DNA of 64,000 nt from CF-118 sp035934385. GTDB taxonomy: Bacteria > Chloroflexota > Dormibacteria > Dormibacterales > Dormibacteraceae. Both the position numbers and the translations under genes were made by a program. The notes beneath the pieces were generated by a model. That model was not told the origin of the DNA and searched no databases. It saw nothing but the letters and a program-made list of their open reading frames with translations. Positions 14,874 to 21,954 of the stretch are shown one piece after another (position 1 is the first letter of the stretch; every line of letters starts with the position of its first letter). The DNA is taken from assembly GCA_035934385.1 (NCBI GenBank), contig DASYXY010000074.1, positions 15,037-79,036 of the forward strand, written 5' to 3'.

Positions 14874-15701
14874 TCAGGGGCTGGAATCGACCTTGATCTC
14901 CGTCCGATCGCTGCTCAGCCCGATCGTGACCGTTCCGGAGGCGACGGTTCTTTGCCCATTCCTGAGTCGGAAGCTGATCTCGCCGCCGGTGCTCGATGTG
15001 ACCTGCCACTCGCCGGTGTTCAACGCCTTCTCGTAGAAGCCGGTGACGGCGGCCACGCTGTCATTGGACACAAAGACAACATGGCACGCGCGTGTCGCTC
15101 CGACCTCAGCGCTCTGTCCCCCGAACCTGGCCCCTGGATATTTCGGGAAACCCAAAGGTAGGCAGGTGTTGGTGTAGACATCGACCGTGATTTCGGCACC
15201 GGAATCCTTGGCCGCAACTTGAACTTTGCCGAACGGCGCATCACGCCTGGCGCGCTGGAAGGTCAGCAGATCGGCCTGTTCATCGCTCGATGTGACCTGC
15301 CAGTTGCCGGCGTTCAGCTTGCTCTGGTAGAACGCGGTGACGCTGGCGACGTCGTCGCTGGACTCGAGCGTGACGTGGCACGTGGTTCCGGGATACGAGC
15401 CGTTCAGCTCGAAACTGAATCCCCCATTCACAGCACCGGGGTACCTGGGAAAGTCGGAAGGCAGGCACGTGTTGCTGCCGTGCTCTACGCCCTGGACAAA
15501 GGAGTAGATGCCGTACCCCACTCCCGCGGCCGTCAGAACTAAGACCGTCGCGCAGCCGGACACCACCCATACCCAAAAGCGAGACGACCTGCGGGAAGTA
15601 GGCTGCGCCCGGGGCTGAGCGGGCACCCACCGCGTGCCATCCCATCGCCACATCCCATCGGGCGACAGCGGCGCGGGCTCGACCGGGGGCGGACCCGCCA
15701 C
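14874..15701 (-). CDS. Membrane-anchored protein with DUF2510 motif and duplicated extracellular domain
   Basis: This 275-residue protein begins with a DUF2510-like motif (SPDGMWRWDGTRWVP), then a basic stretch and one transmembrane helix at about residues 43-66. The rest is extracellular and contains two copies of an approximately 85-residue domain. Each opens NTCLP-x-x-FP-x-YPGA and includes a C-H-V-T/V-x-x-S-x-D-x-V-A-x-V-T-x-FY pattern and W-Q-V-T-S-S. No enzyme motif is visible. The GTG start has no ribosome site, but TAACAT lies 6 nt upstream, which fits a leaderless transcript. The duplication and anchor suggest a surface-exposed binding or sensing protein. Confidence 0.7.
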   Translation of the reverse strand: MAGPPPVEPAPLSPDGMWRWDGTRWVPAQPRAQPTSRRSSRFWVWVVSGCATVLVLTAAGVGYGIYSFVQGVEHGSNTCLPSDFPRYPGAVNGGFSFELNGSYPGTTCHVTLESSDDVASVTAFYQSKLNAGNWQVTSSDEQADLLTFQRARRDAPFGKVQVAAKDSGAEITVDVYTNTCLPLGFPKYPGARFGGQSAEVGATRACHVVFVSNDSVAAVTGFYEKALNTGEWQVTSSTGGEISFRLRNGQRTVASGTVTIGLSSDRTEIKVDSSP

Positions 15702-15707
15702 GGCGGT

Positions 15708-15713
15708 ATGTTA
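15708..15713 (-). promoter_or_regulatory. -10 hexamer TAACAT for leaderless gene
   Basis: TAACAT is followed by 6 nt and the GTG at 15701 on the reverse strand, overlapping the stop region of the gene upstream. Confidence 0.5.
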
Positions 15714-16142
15714 GGTGCCCACCGCGCGGCCGCCGTTCTTGGCCTTGGTCCACTGCAGAAATTGACGCGCCACCGGAAGAGCCACGCTCAGGGCCACGAC
15801 ATCTGCCAGCTGCGACCAGTCCGTGTTGACGAGCTCATTTGACGGCTGGTAGCCGCCCAGGTGATCCATAACCCTTTCGAGCGGGCCTGCTATCACAACA
15901 ACGATCGCCGCTGCAGCCACCGTACGCCTGGTGACCCACCCTTCCTTATGCTCCCAGGCCTTGCCGCGATTCATCAGACGGGACAGGTCCAGCAGCAGTC
16001 CGGGCAGAGCCATCGTCGCGATCCAAAAGGCGACCGTGATGTGGTTGCCGAGCAGGAGGTTCGCCGGCGCGGCGACGACCCCGAGCAGCGCGAACCATGG
16101 AGTCAGGTGCAGGACCCTGGTAACTCTTAGCGCCGGCGCGAT
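15711..16142 (-). CDS. Small polytopic membrane protein with non-canonical start
   Basis: The frame encodes about 143 residues with three or four hydrophobic segments, including FALLGVVAAPANLLLGN and VAAAAIVVVIAGPL. The first canonical start is ATG at 16013, but the coding-like and hydrophobic sequence continues upstream in frame for 43 more codons with no ATG, GTG or TTG. An unusually strong AGGAGG lies 10 nt before an in-frame ATC at 16142, which I use as the start. No family is recognised. It sits between the cytochrome-like propeller gene and the duplicated-domain gene and is probably co-transcribed with them. Confidence 0.5.
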   Translation of the reverse strand: MAPALRVTRVLHLTPWFALLGVVAAPANLLLGNHITVAFWIATMALPGLLLDLSRLMNRGKAWEHKEGWVTRRTVAAAAIVVVIAGPLERVMDHLGGYQPSNELVNTDWSQLADVVALSVALPVARQFLQWTKAKNGGRAVGT

Positions 16143-16161
16143 TCTAAAGCGACCTCCTCGC

Positions 16162-17808
16162 TTACTTCGACGGCCTCGCCCGTGGCCACGTTAGGCGGTC
16201 AAATCCGGCCAGCACGATGCCGGCCGCCCCGAAACCTACCACCGCCGCCAGGACCGCCACCCACCACGTAAGCGAGGCCGCCGCCCCTTGCGCCAGCGGG
16301 AATCGATAAATCCCATTTGAGGTTGCCGCCAGAAGGACGTTCTGATAATCGACCACCTGCGCGGGCGTCACGTCGGCCAGCCCGCCACCGAGTTGAGACC
16401 AGGTCTGGCCATCGTCTGCGCTTGCCGAGACACCGAACGAAGTTCCCACCGCGTAGAGCCGGCCGTCGATTGGGTCAAGGCTGAGCACCTCTGGGTGTTT
16501 TTCGTTGCCCGCGTGGTGGGCCTGATGCGGGGAGGCAAGCGAGTCGGTCGTTCGCCAAACCCCGTTTTCGAGAATCTGGACCCCGTCCGTGGCGGAGGTC
16601 GCAAAGAGCCGGCCTCCGTCTGGATTCGACGTCAGGTCGACAACCGAGGGCAGGCTCGAGACACGACGCCAGCCGGCTTGCCCGCTGGCCTCTTCGAACA
16701 CCCCGGTCGAGTCGCTGACAAAGGTGCGGCCAGCATCGAATCCAATCGCTGAAACGGCGTTCGGCTTTGACAGCCCCGCGCCCGCGGCCGACCATGTGTC
16801 ACCCCCGTCGGAGCTGTGCATCAACCCACTGGTCGTTCCGGCCCAGACCGAATGCTGGCCGGAAGGGTCGACGGCGAGTGCGGCCACGGTGGAGCCTTCG
16901 AATCCGACCTGGTCCAGAGGGCCCGTCGGCGAATCGGCTCGGTACAGCCCGTTGTTCGTCCCGACATAGATCGACGCGCCGCTCACGGCCAGGCTCAGCC
17001 CAAGGTTCTTTCCCGTCGGCGCGCCGTGCTGATGAACGCCCGGGGTCGGGGTCGCGCCCGGCGGGAGGGGGACGCCCGGAATGTCGATCTGCGTCCAGAC
17101 GGTGCCGTCACGGCTCACGTACAGGGCGTCGCCCGCCGCGATCAGAGAGCCGTCGGGCGCCGTGATGATGCGGTCCAGGTAGCTGCCGTTGAGCGCGCTT
17201 TGCGACCATGCGGCCCCGCCCATCACCTGCGGGAGCTGGCTCAGCGCGCGTGCGTTGGCGACCACCAGCAGGAACGGCACGACGGCCAGGGAGATGCCGG
17301 CCCAGTACCGAACCGTCCTCGCGCGGGGCAGGAGGCGCGTGAGGTATGGCGCGGCACGCCGGCGGTAGTGCCAGACGTGCCAGGTGGTCGGCGCCAGCGC
17401 CCATACCGAAGAAAGGAGGTGAAAGTTGAGGAGGTCCTCGTACACGCGGCCGTGGATCGGCAGCAGAGCGAGGACGCCGCTGACGAAGACTGCCGAGTAC
17501 AGGACGAGGAGTGACCAGGAAATCCAGCGCTGCCAGGGGATAACCTCGGCGACGCCCGCCACCTTGTAGCGAAAACGAACCCTGGACACCTTGGCCAGGA
17601 TGAAGACGCCGCCGACCAAACCCACATACACGTGCGCGGCGTCGATCCACGTGAGCCTGACTTTCGCGTCGACACCGAGGCGGGCCGCCAGGTAGAACAG
17701 GGCCGTCCCCCAGGCGATGCTGACGATCAGCGCCAGCGAGAGACCAAGGGCCCCGACCGAGAGCCTGCTGGCGAGCGACAGAACTCCCGGTCGGTCGGTG
17801 GCTTTTAC
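16162..17808 (-). CDS. Membrane cytochrome b-like domain fused to BNR/sialidase-type propeller
   Basis: The N-terminal part has about five membrane helices with several His residues spaced as in cytochrome b561-like proteins (HVYVGL, LNFHLLSSVW, TTWHVWHYRRR). From about residue 210 there is a soluble propeller with BNR-like repeats such as VWAGTTSGLMHSSDGGDTW and a final helix near the C-terminus. The combination suggests membrane redox coupled to an extracytoplasmic module; heme binding is inferred. The start is unclear. At 17808 a GTA replaces the expected GTG in a GTAA overlap with the preceding stop, 5 nt after AGGAAG. GTG at 17901 is the alternative but overlaps the upstream gene by 97 bp. 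Confidence 0.65.
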   Translation of the reverse strand, partial: VKATDRPGVLSLASRLSVGALGLSLALIVSIAWGTALFYLAARLGVDAKVRLTWIDAAHVYVGLVGGVFILAKVSRVRFRYKVAGVAEVIPWQRWISWSLLVLYSAVFVSGVLALLPIHGRVYEDLLNFHLLSSVWALAPTTWHVWHYRRRAAPYLTRLLPRARTVRYWAGISLAVVPFLLVVANARALSQLPQVMGGAAWSQSALNGSYLDRIITAPDGSLIAAGDALYVSRDGTVWTQIDIPGVPLPPGATPTPGVHQHGAPTGKNLGLSLAVSGASIYVGTNNGLYRADSPTGPLDQVGFEGSTVAALAVDPSGQHSVWAGTTSGLMHSSDGGDTWSAAGAGLSKPNAVSAIGFDAGRTFVSDSTGVFEEASGQAGWRRVSSLPSVVDLTSNPDGGRLFATSATDGVQILENGVWRTTDSLASPHQAHHAGNEKHPEVLSLDPIDGRLYAVGTSFGVSASADDGQTWSQLGGGLADVTPAQVVDYQNVLLAATSNGIYRFPLAQGAAASLTWWVAVLAAVVGFGAAGIVLAGFDRLTWPRARPSK

Positions 17809-18020
17809 GCGCTCTTCCTGAAGTAGCGGTACAGCGCCGTCAGCGCGTAGCCGACGAAGATTCCGGCGACGAAGAACGTTCCGTGTTGGATCTGATGCCA
17901 CGTGTCGCTCGTATCAGCCAGCGAGTCCAGGGTGTAGTTGGCGACCAGGCCGCCCGCAATTCCCAGGATGAGTCCGATGGCAGGTATGACCGGCGATGCC
18001 GCACGCCGTGCTTCCGACAT
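17805..18020 (-). CDS. Two-helix small membrane protein
   Basis: This 71-residue protein has two hydrophobic helices (IPAIGLILGIAGGLVANY and FFVAGIFVGYALTALY) and a basic end. AAGGAG lies 7 nt before the ATG. It lies 14 bp downstream of the cupredoxin-like gene and its stop abuts the cytochrome-like gene. Its position suggests an accessory membrane subunit, but no family was recognised. Confidence 0.7.
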   Translation of the reverse strand: MSEARRAASPVIPAIGLILGIAGGLVANYTLDSLADTSDTWHQIQHGTFFVAGIFVGYALTALYRYFRKSA

Positions 18021-18034
18021 CTGTCTGCTCCTTT

Positions 18035-18898
18035 CTAAATGTTGAAATCAAAACTCGCCGTCTCATTTCCGATGACCACGGTCACCGTGTATTCGCCTTT
18101 GGGCAGGAAGACGTTGTTGCCGTAGTGGTAGTCGCCAGGCCCCTCGACGATGCCCTGCATCACGACGATCGGGACCTGCTGGGTCTGGCCGGTGGTGTCG
18201 TTCTTGACGGTGAGCACCGGGTTCACCGTCTTGACCACGTTGCCGGTCTTCTTGTCGAAGACGTGGACCTCGAGATGGTGCCAGTCGGGCGAGACGTTGC
18301 CAGTGTCCGACGGCATTGTCATCGTGCCCCCGAACATGACCTCGCCGGTTTTGGGATGCTGGCTCGAGGCCTGAGCCTCTGTGTACATCGCCTGCAGTCC
18401 GCCGATCTCGGCGACGAAGTTGTAGCTGGCGCTTGTCGCCAGCTTGATCTGAGTGCCCGCGGCGGCGGCGTGAATCGTCGTCGAGCTCTGGTCGGGCGGT
18501 TGGCCCAGACCCAGGAAGCCGCCGCGCGGCTTCACGTCCAGCAGGCCGAGCGGGGTGCTGGTCGCTTCGATCTCGATGACGAAGTTCCCGGTCTTGTCGG
18601 CTGGGAATGTGACAGTGGCCGGCTGGCCGGGGCTGGGGAAGAAATGCTTGTCGTAACCGTGAAGGTGGATCTCCTCGTACTTATCCGCGGAGATCGAAAC
18701 TGTCAGGGTGTCGTCCTGGTTGGCCTGCAGTTGGCCAGGCGTCATCGTGGCACCCGCCACGGTGACCTGAATCAGCCGTTGCTGAGGAGGCGGTCCTTGA
18801 TTTCCAAAAATCAGGACTGCTGTGACCGCCGCAAATATCACCAGGACTGCAGCGACGATCGCCAATCGGGCGTTCGCCGACAACGGCATACGTGACAC
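18035..18898 (-). CDS. Membrane-anchored cupredoxin plus P19/Tp34-like iron-binding protein
   Basis: This 287-residue exported protein has an N-terminal helix (residues 10-31). Residues 40-110 look like a cupredoxin (QVTVAGATMTPGQL ... EIHLHGYDKHFF). Residues about 150-287 match the periplasmic P19/Tp34 Fe/Cu family: AEIGGLQAMYTEAQ, GEVMFGGTM, DWHHLEVHVFDKKTG, GDYHYGNNVFLPKGEYTV. That family binds metal through Met and His and is tied to iron uptake. The GTG start has GGAGGAA upstream. The fusion with a cytochrome-like neighbour suggests extracytoplasmic iron or copper redox and uptake. Confidence 0.75.
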   Translation of the reverse strand: MSRMPLSANARLAIVAAVLVIFAAVTAVLIFGNQGPPPQQRLIQVTVAGATMTPGQLQANQDDTLTVSISADKYEEIHLHGYDKHFFPSPGQPATVTFPADKTGNFVIEIEATSTPLGLLDVKPRGGFLGLGQPPDQSSTTIHAAAAGTQIKLATSASYNFVAEIGGLQAMYTEAQASSQHPKTGEVMFGGTMTMPSDTGNVSPDWHHLEVHVFDKKTGNVVKTVNPVLTVKNDTTGQTQQVPIVVMQGIVEGPGDYHYGNNVFLPKGEYTVTVVIGNETASFDFNI

Positions 18899-18956
18899 CC
18901 AAATTCCTCCGATTCATGCGCACGCCCACGCGCGCAACTGATGACCTGGACGAGAG

Positions 18957-19577
18957 CTAGGCGCGGAGGATCGCCGGGGGCCCTCGCTTGATGTAGACGA
19001 TCGGACAAGCCTCGGCCAGAGCCGAAACCGGTACCCGCGCAGGTGGCGGTAGGAGGAGAGATGCCGGCGCAACGGGCGCAAACCTGATCGCCAGCTCAGC
19101 GCGGAGAGCGAGCAGAGCGGCGTCAACTCGGACCGCCAGCCACTTCAGCGCGAGCGCGGCAAGAGCCGCGACCGGAAGCTGACCGGCGCATCCCAGGAGG
19201 ATCAGGTTGAGCACCGAAGGTACTGCCTCGCCCGCAGCCAGTGACTCGACCGTTTCCTGGGCGATGAAGCAAACCAGCTGGACGGTGAACAGGACCGAGA
19301 GGAGGGTGATGTAAGAAGGCCCGCGGCTGGTTATCAACACCGCGCGGCCCGGAATGAGGCGGGAAGCTCCGATCAGAAGCAGGCCGGCGAGAACCGCCGT
19401 TGCGAGCACGCCGAAGCTTGACTTTGCGAACAACGGGAAGTAGGCGTGGGCACCCTGGCTCTGCACCGTCTGGGCCGCGGCGCCGAACTCGAGCTGATAG
19501 ACGATCAGGTGGCCTGCCTGCGCCAGCAGAGCGCCAAATCCCAGCAGCCCGAGCAGCCTGACGGCGGGCCGCTTCAC
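18957..19577 (-). CDS. Polytopic membrane protein, first structural gene of redox block
   Basis: This 206-residue protein has about four hydrophobic segments, a Gln/Ala-rich loop, and a Pro-rich cytoplasmic-like tail. No family is recognised. The GTG at 19577 is 6 nt after a TATGAT hexamer and there is no ribosome site, which fits a leaderless transcript. It lies 22 bp downstream of a TetR gene and is followed by the cupredoxin gene, so it may be part of the same regulated block. Confidence 0.65.
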   Translation of the reverse strand: MKRPAVRLLGLLGFGALLAQAGHLIVYQLEFGAAAQTVQSQGAHAYFPLFAKSSFGVLATAVLAGLLLIGASRLIPGRAVLITSRGPSYITLLSVLFTVQLVCFIAQETVESLAAGEAVPSVLNLILLGCAGQLPVAALAALALKWLAVRVDAALLALRAELAIRFAPVAPASLLLPPPARVPVSALAEACPIVYIKRGPPAILRA

Positions 19578-19583
19578 GCCCGG

Positions 19584-19589
19584 ATCATA
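19584..19589 (-). promoter_or_regulatory. -10 hexamer TATGAT for leaderless redox block
   Basis: TATGAT, 6 nt, then GTG on the reverse strand: identical in layout and hexamer to the arsR start. Confidence 0.55.
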
Positions 19590-19599
19590 CCGCCGGGGG

Positions 19600-20331
19600 T
19601 CACGGTCTCCCCCGCTCCCGGCGGCCCTTGTGCCCTGTTTGCAGCATCGCCTCGAGGCCAAATACCAGCAAGTCGACGGTGTCCGGCCACCACCGATCGG
19701 GGGCGCTGGCCCAGACGTCCGCAAGCTCTCGTGTGCTGGCCGCCGTGTTCGGGAACTGATCGCGCTGCAGGCTCAGCAGCCCGAGCTCGAAACGCTTTCG
19801 CAACAGTTCGCGACTGGTGATGTTGCCCAGCTGTTCGGCGCTCGGGCCTGGAGAACCTACGAGCAGGACATAACCCGCGAGGAGGTTCGAAACGATGCGT
19901 ATCAAGCTGGCGGCGTCACGCCGCTTGAAGCCGGCGCTCAGCAAGATTCCGAGCACGTCTTCAATCGGCCTCCAGAAGGCGGAAAGGTTGTCCCCTGCGT
20001 ATGCGATCTGCAGCTGCATCGCCAGCGGCCGTGTATCCATCTGGGACTTGAAATTCAGCATTGCCCGCCGCACCCGATCAGTCCAGGTCATGGAGGCCCG
20101 GAACCCCACCGTCAGGTCGAGGCCCTCCATCGCTCGCTCGGCCATCGCGTTGATCAGGTCCTGCTTGTCCCGCACATGTCGGTAAAGCGCCATCGGGGTC
20201 ACGCGGAACTCTGTTGCGAGGCGCCGGAGGCTGACCGCGTCCAGGCCCTCGGTCTCGCCGATCTTCAACGCCCGGCCGACGATTGCGGCCCGAGTCAGGC
20301 CTCGGTGCTTGCCCTGGTCAACACGCGGCAT
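19600..20331 (-). CDS. TetR-family repressor
   Basis: This 243-residue regulator has the HTH region RGLTRAAIVGRALKIGETEG ... LRRLATEFRVTPMALYRHV and a long C-terminal ligand domain of the tetracycline-repressor-like class. It is divergent from a two-gene ABC exporter across two palindromic sites, so it likely represses the exporter and itself. ATG at 20331 was chosen; TTG at 20343 is in frame. A TATGAT promoter inside its 3' end may drive the genes behind it separately. Confidence 0.88.
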   Translation of the reverse strand: MPRVDQGKHRGLTRAAIVGRALKIGETEGLDAVSLRRLATEFRVTPMALYRHVRDKQDLINAMAERAMEGLDLTVGFRASMTWTDRVRRAMLNFKSQMDTRPLAMQLQIAYAGDNLSAFWRPIEDVLGILLSAGFKRRDAASLIRIVSNLLAGYVLLVGSPGPSAEQLGNITSRELLRKRFELGLLSLQRDQFPNTAASTRELADVWASAPDRWWPDTVDLLVFGLEAMLQTGHKGRRERGRP

Positions 20332-20343
20332 GGGACTTGACAA

Positions 20344-20358
20344 GTGTACGGTGCATAC
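20344..20358. promoter_or_regulatory. TetR operator B1 (imperfect 6-3-6)
   Basis: GTGTAC-GGT-GCATAC has the same TAC-N3-G-x-A-T-A-C core as the second site, with imperfect arms, next to the TetR start. Confidence 0.55.
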
Positions 20359-20376
20359 CTATGCTTGCCTCAACCG

Positions 20377-20391
20377 ATATACATCGTATAC
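20377..20391. promoter_or_regulatory. TetR operator B2 (6-3-6)
   Basis: ATATAC-ATC-GTATAC has a perfect 5-3-5 core, TATAC-ATC-GTATA. It lies 33 bp from B1, the same spacing as the A1/A2 pair, and 29 bp before the ABC ATG. Confidence 0.65.
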
Positions 20392-20419
20392 TTACACCAG
20401 TAACTTGGAGGTAGTGGGC

Positions 20420-21193
20420 ATGGAAGATGAGAACGTGGCAATCCACGTCCATGGATTGCACACGTCATTCAAGGATTTGCAGGTGCTCAAGGGAGTGGAC
20501 TTCGAGGTAGCGCGCGGAAGCATCTTCGCGCTGCTCGGCTCGAACGGCGCCGGCAAGACCACGATCGTGAGGATTCTCACCACCCTGCTCAAGCCGGATG
20601 CCGGAACGATGCACGTCAACGGTTTCGACGTCGTGTTGCAGCCGTCGCGGGTGCGGGAGTCGATCAGCCTGACAGGCCAATTCGCGGCAGTGGACGAGGT
20701 CCTCACCGGCCGCGAGAACCTGGTCATGATCGCGGAGCTGCGGCATGTGAAAGGCGCGGGCGAGGTGGCGGACGATCTGCTGGATCGATTCGGCCTCTCC
20801 GATGCGGCAGGACGCCGTGTGTCGACCTACTCAGGCGGGATGCGCCGGCGCCTCGACATCGCGATGAGCCTCATCGGCAACCCGCGGGTCATCTTCCTCG
20901 ACGAGCCGACGACCGGTCTAGACCCCGAGGGCCGCATCGAGGTCTGGCAGGTGATCCAGAGCCTCGCTGACCGCGGCACGACCGTGCTCCTGACGACCCA
21001 GCACCTGGAGGAGGCCGAGAAGCTCGCCGACCGGATCGCGATCCTGCACGAGGGCACGATCATCGTCTCCGGCACGCTCGAGGAGCTGAGGAAACTGCTC
21101 CCGCCGGTGAAAGTTGAGTACGTCGAGCGACAGCCGACCCTGGAAGAGATCTTTCTGGCGATCGTCGGCAACAACAAGAAGGAGCCCCGATGA
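20420..21193 (+). CDS. ABC exporter ATP-binding protein, DrrA-like
   Basis: This 257-residue ATPase powers an export permease. It has Walker A GSNGAGKTT (about residues 40-48), the signature YSGGMRRRL, Walker B VIFLDEPTTGLD, and the H-loop LLTTQHLEEAE. The specificity resembles daunorubicin/drug-type (DrrA) exporters. GGAGG precedes the ATG at 20420. The upstream frame back to 20309 lies over the operators and is not coding. It overlaps the permease by 4 bp (ATGA). Confidence 0.9.
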   Translation: MEDENVAIHVHGLHTSFKDLQVLKGVDFEVARGSIFALLGSNGAGKTTIVRILTTLLKPDAGTMHVNGFDVVLQPSRVRESISLTGQFAAVDEVLTGRENLVMIAELRHVKGAGEVADDLLDRFGLSDAAGRRVSTYSGGMRRRLDIAMSLIGNPRVIFLDEPTTGLDPEGRIEVWQVIQSLADRGTTVLLTTQHLEEAEKLADRIAILHEGTIIVSGTLEELRKLLPPVKVEYVERQPTLEEIFLAIVGNNKKEPR

Positions 21194-21951
21194 AAACGCA
21201 TTTCTTCAGCGACACGTGGGTAATGCTCGAGCGTTCCCTCCGGCACGTCTTCCGCAGCGTGGACACGATCATCACGGTGACGATCATGCCGATCGCGTTC
21301 ATGCTGCTGTTCGTCTACGTATTCGGCGGAGCCATCCACGCAGGCACTGACAGATATGTGAACTACCTGCTCCCCGGCATCCTGCTCATCGCGATCGCGA
21401 GCGGCATCGCCTACACCTCATATCGACTGTTCCTCGACCTGCAGAGCGGAATCTTCGAGCGGTTCCACTCGATGCCGATCGCGCGCTCGTCCGTCCTGTG
21501 GGGCCACGTTCTGACCTCACTGGTGTCCAACGCGATCTCCGTGACTGTCATCGTCCTGGTGGCGCTGGTGATGGGCTTCCGCTCGTCGGCAGGAGTGCTG
21601 GCGTGGCTCGGCGTGGCGGGCATCCTCGTGCTCTTCACGCTGGCGCTGACCTGGATCGCGGTGATCGCCGGACTCTCGGCGAAGTCCACGGACGGGGCGG
21701 GCGCCTTCGCCTACCCGATTCTCTTCCTGCCGTTCGTCAGCTCGGCGTTCGTGCCCACCGCCACAATGCCCGGCCCAGTGCGCGCGTTCGCGGAGAACCA
21801 GCCGGTGACCTCGATCGTCAACTCGATCCGAGCCCTGTTCGAGCAGCAGCCTGTGGGAGGCCAGATCTGGACCGCCCTTGCCTGGTGCGTGGGGGTCATG
21901 GTGATCGCGTCAGCACTGGCCATGTTGATCTATCGGCGCAAGATCGCCTGA
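21190..21951 (+). CDS. ABC-2 type permease, DrrB-like
   Basis: This 253-residue permease has six hydrophobic helices and the ABC-2 segment RFHSMPIARSSVLWGHV, followed by a helix pair. The N-terminal amphipathic stretch and AFVPTATMPGPVRAFAENQPVT are typical of DrrB-type exporters. It is translationally coupled to the ATPase and should form a dimeric exporter for a hydrophobic compound, controlled by the divergent TetR. Confidence 0.9.
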   Translation: MKTHFFSDTWVMLERSLRHVFRSVDTIITVTIMPIAFMLLFVYVFGGAIHAGTDRYVNYLLPGILLIAIASGIAYTSYRLFLDLQSGIFERFHSMPIARSSVLWGHVLTSLVSNAISVTVIVLVALVMGFRSSAGVLAWLGVAGILVLFTLALTWIAVIAGLSAKSTDGAGAFAYPILFLPFVSSAFVPTATMPGPVRAFAENQPVTSIVNSIRALFEQQPVGGQIWTALAWCVGVMVIASALAMLIYRRKIA

Positions 21952-21954
21952 CAT

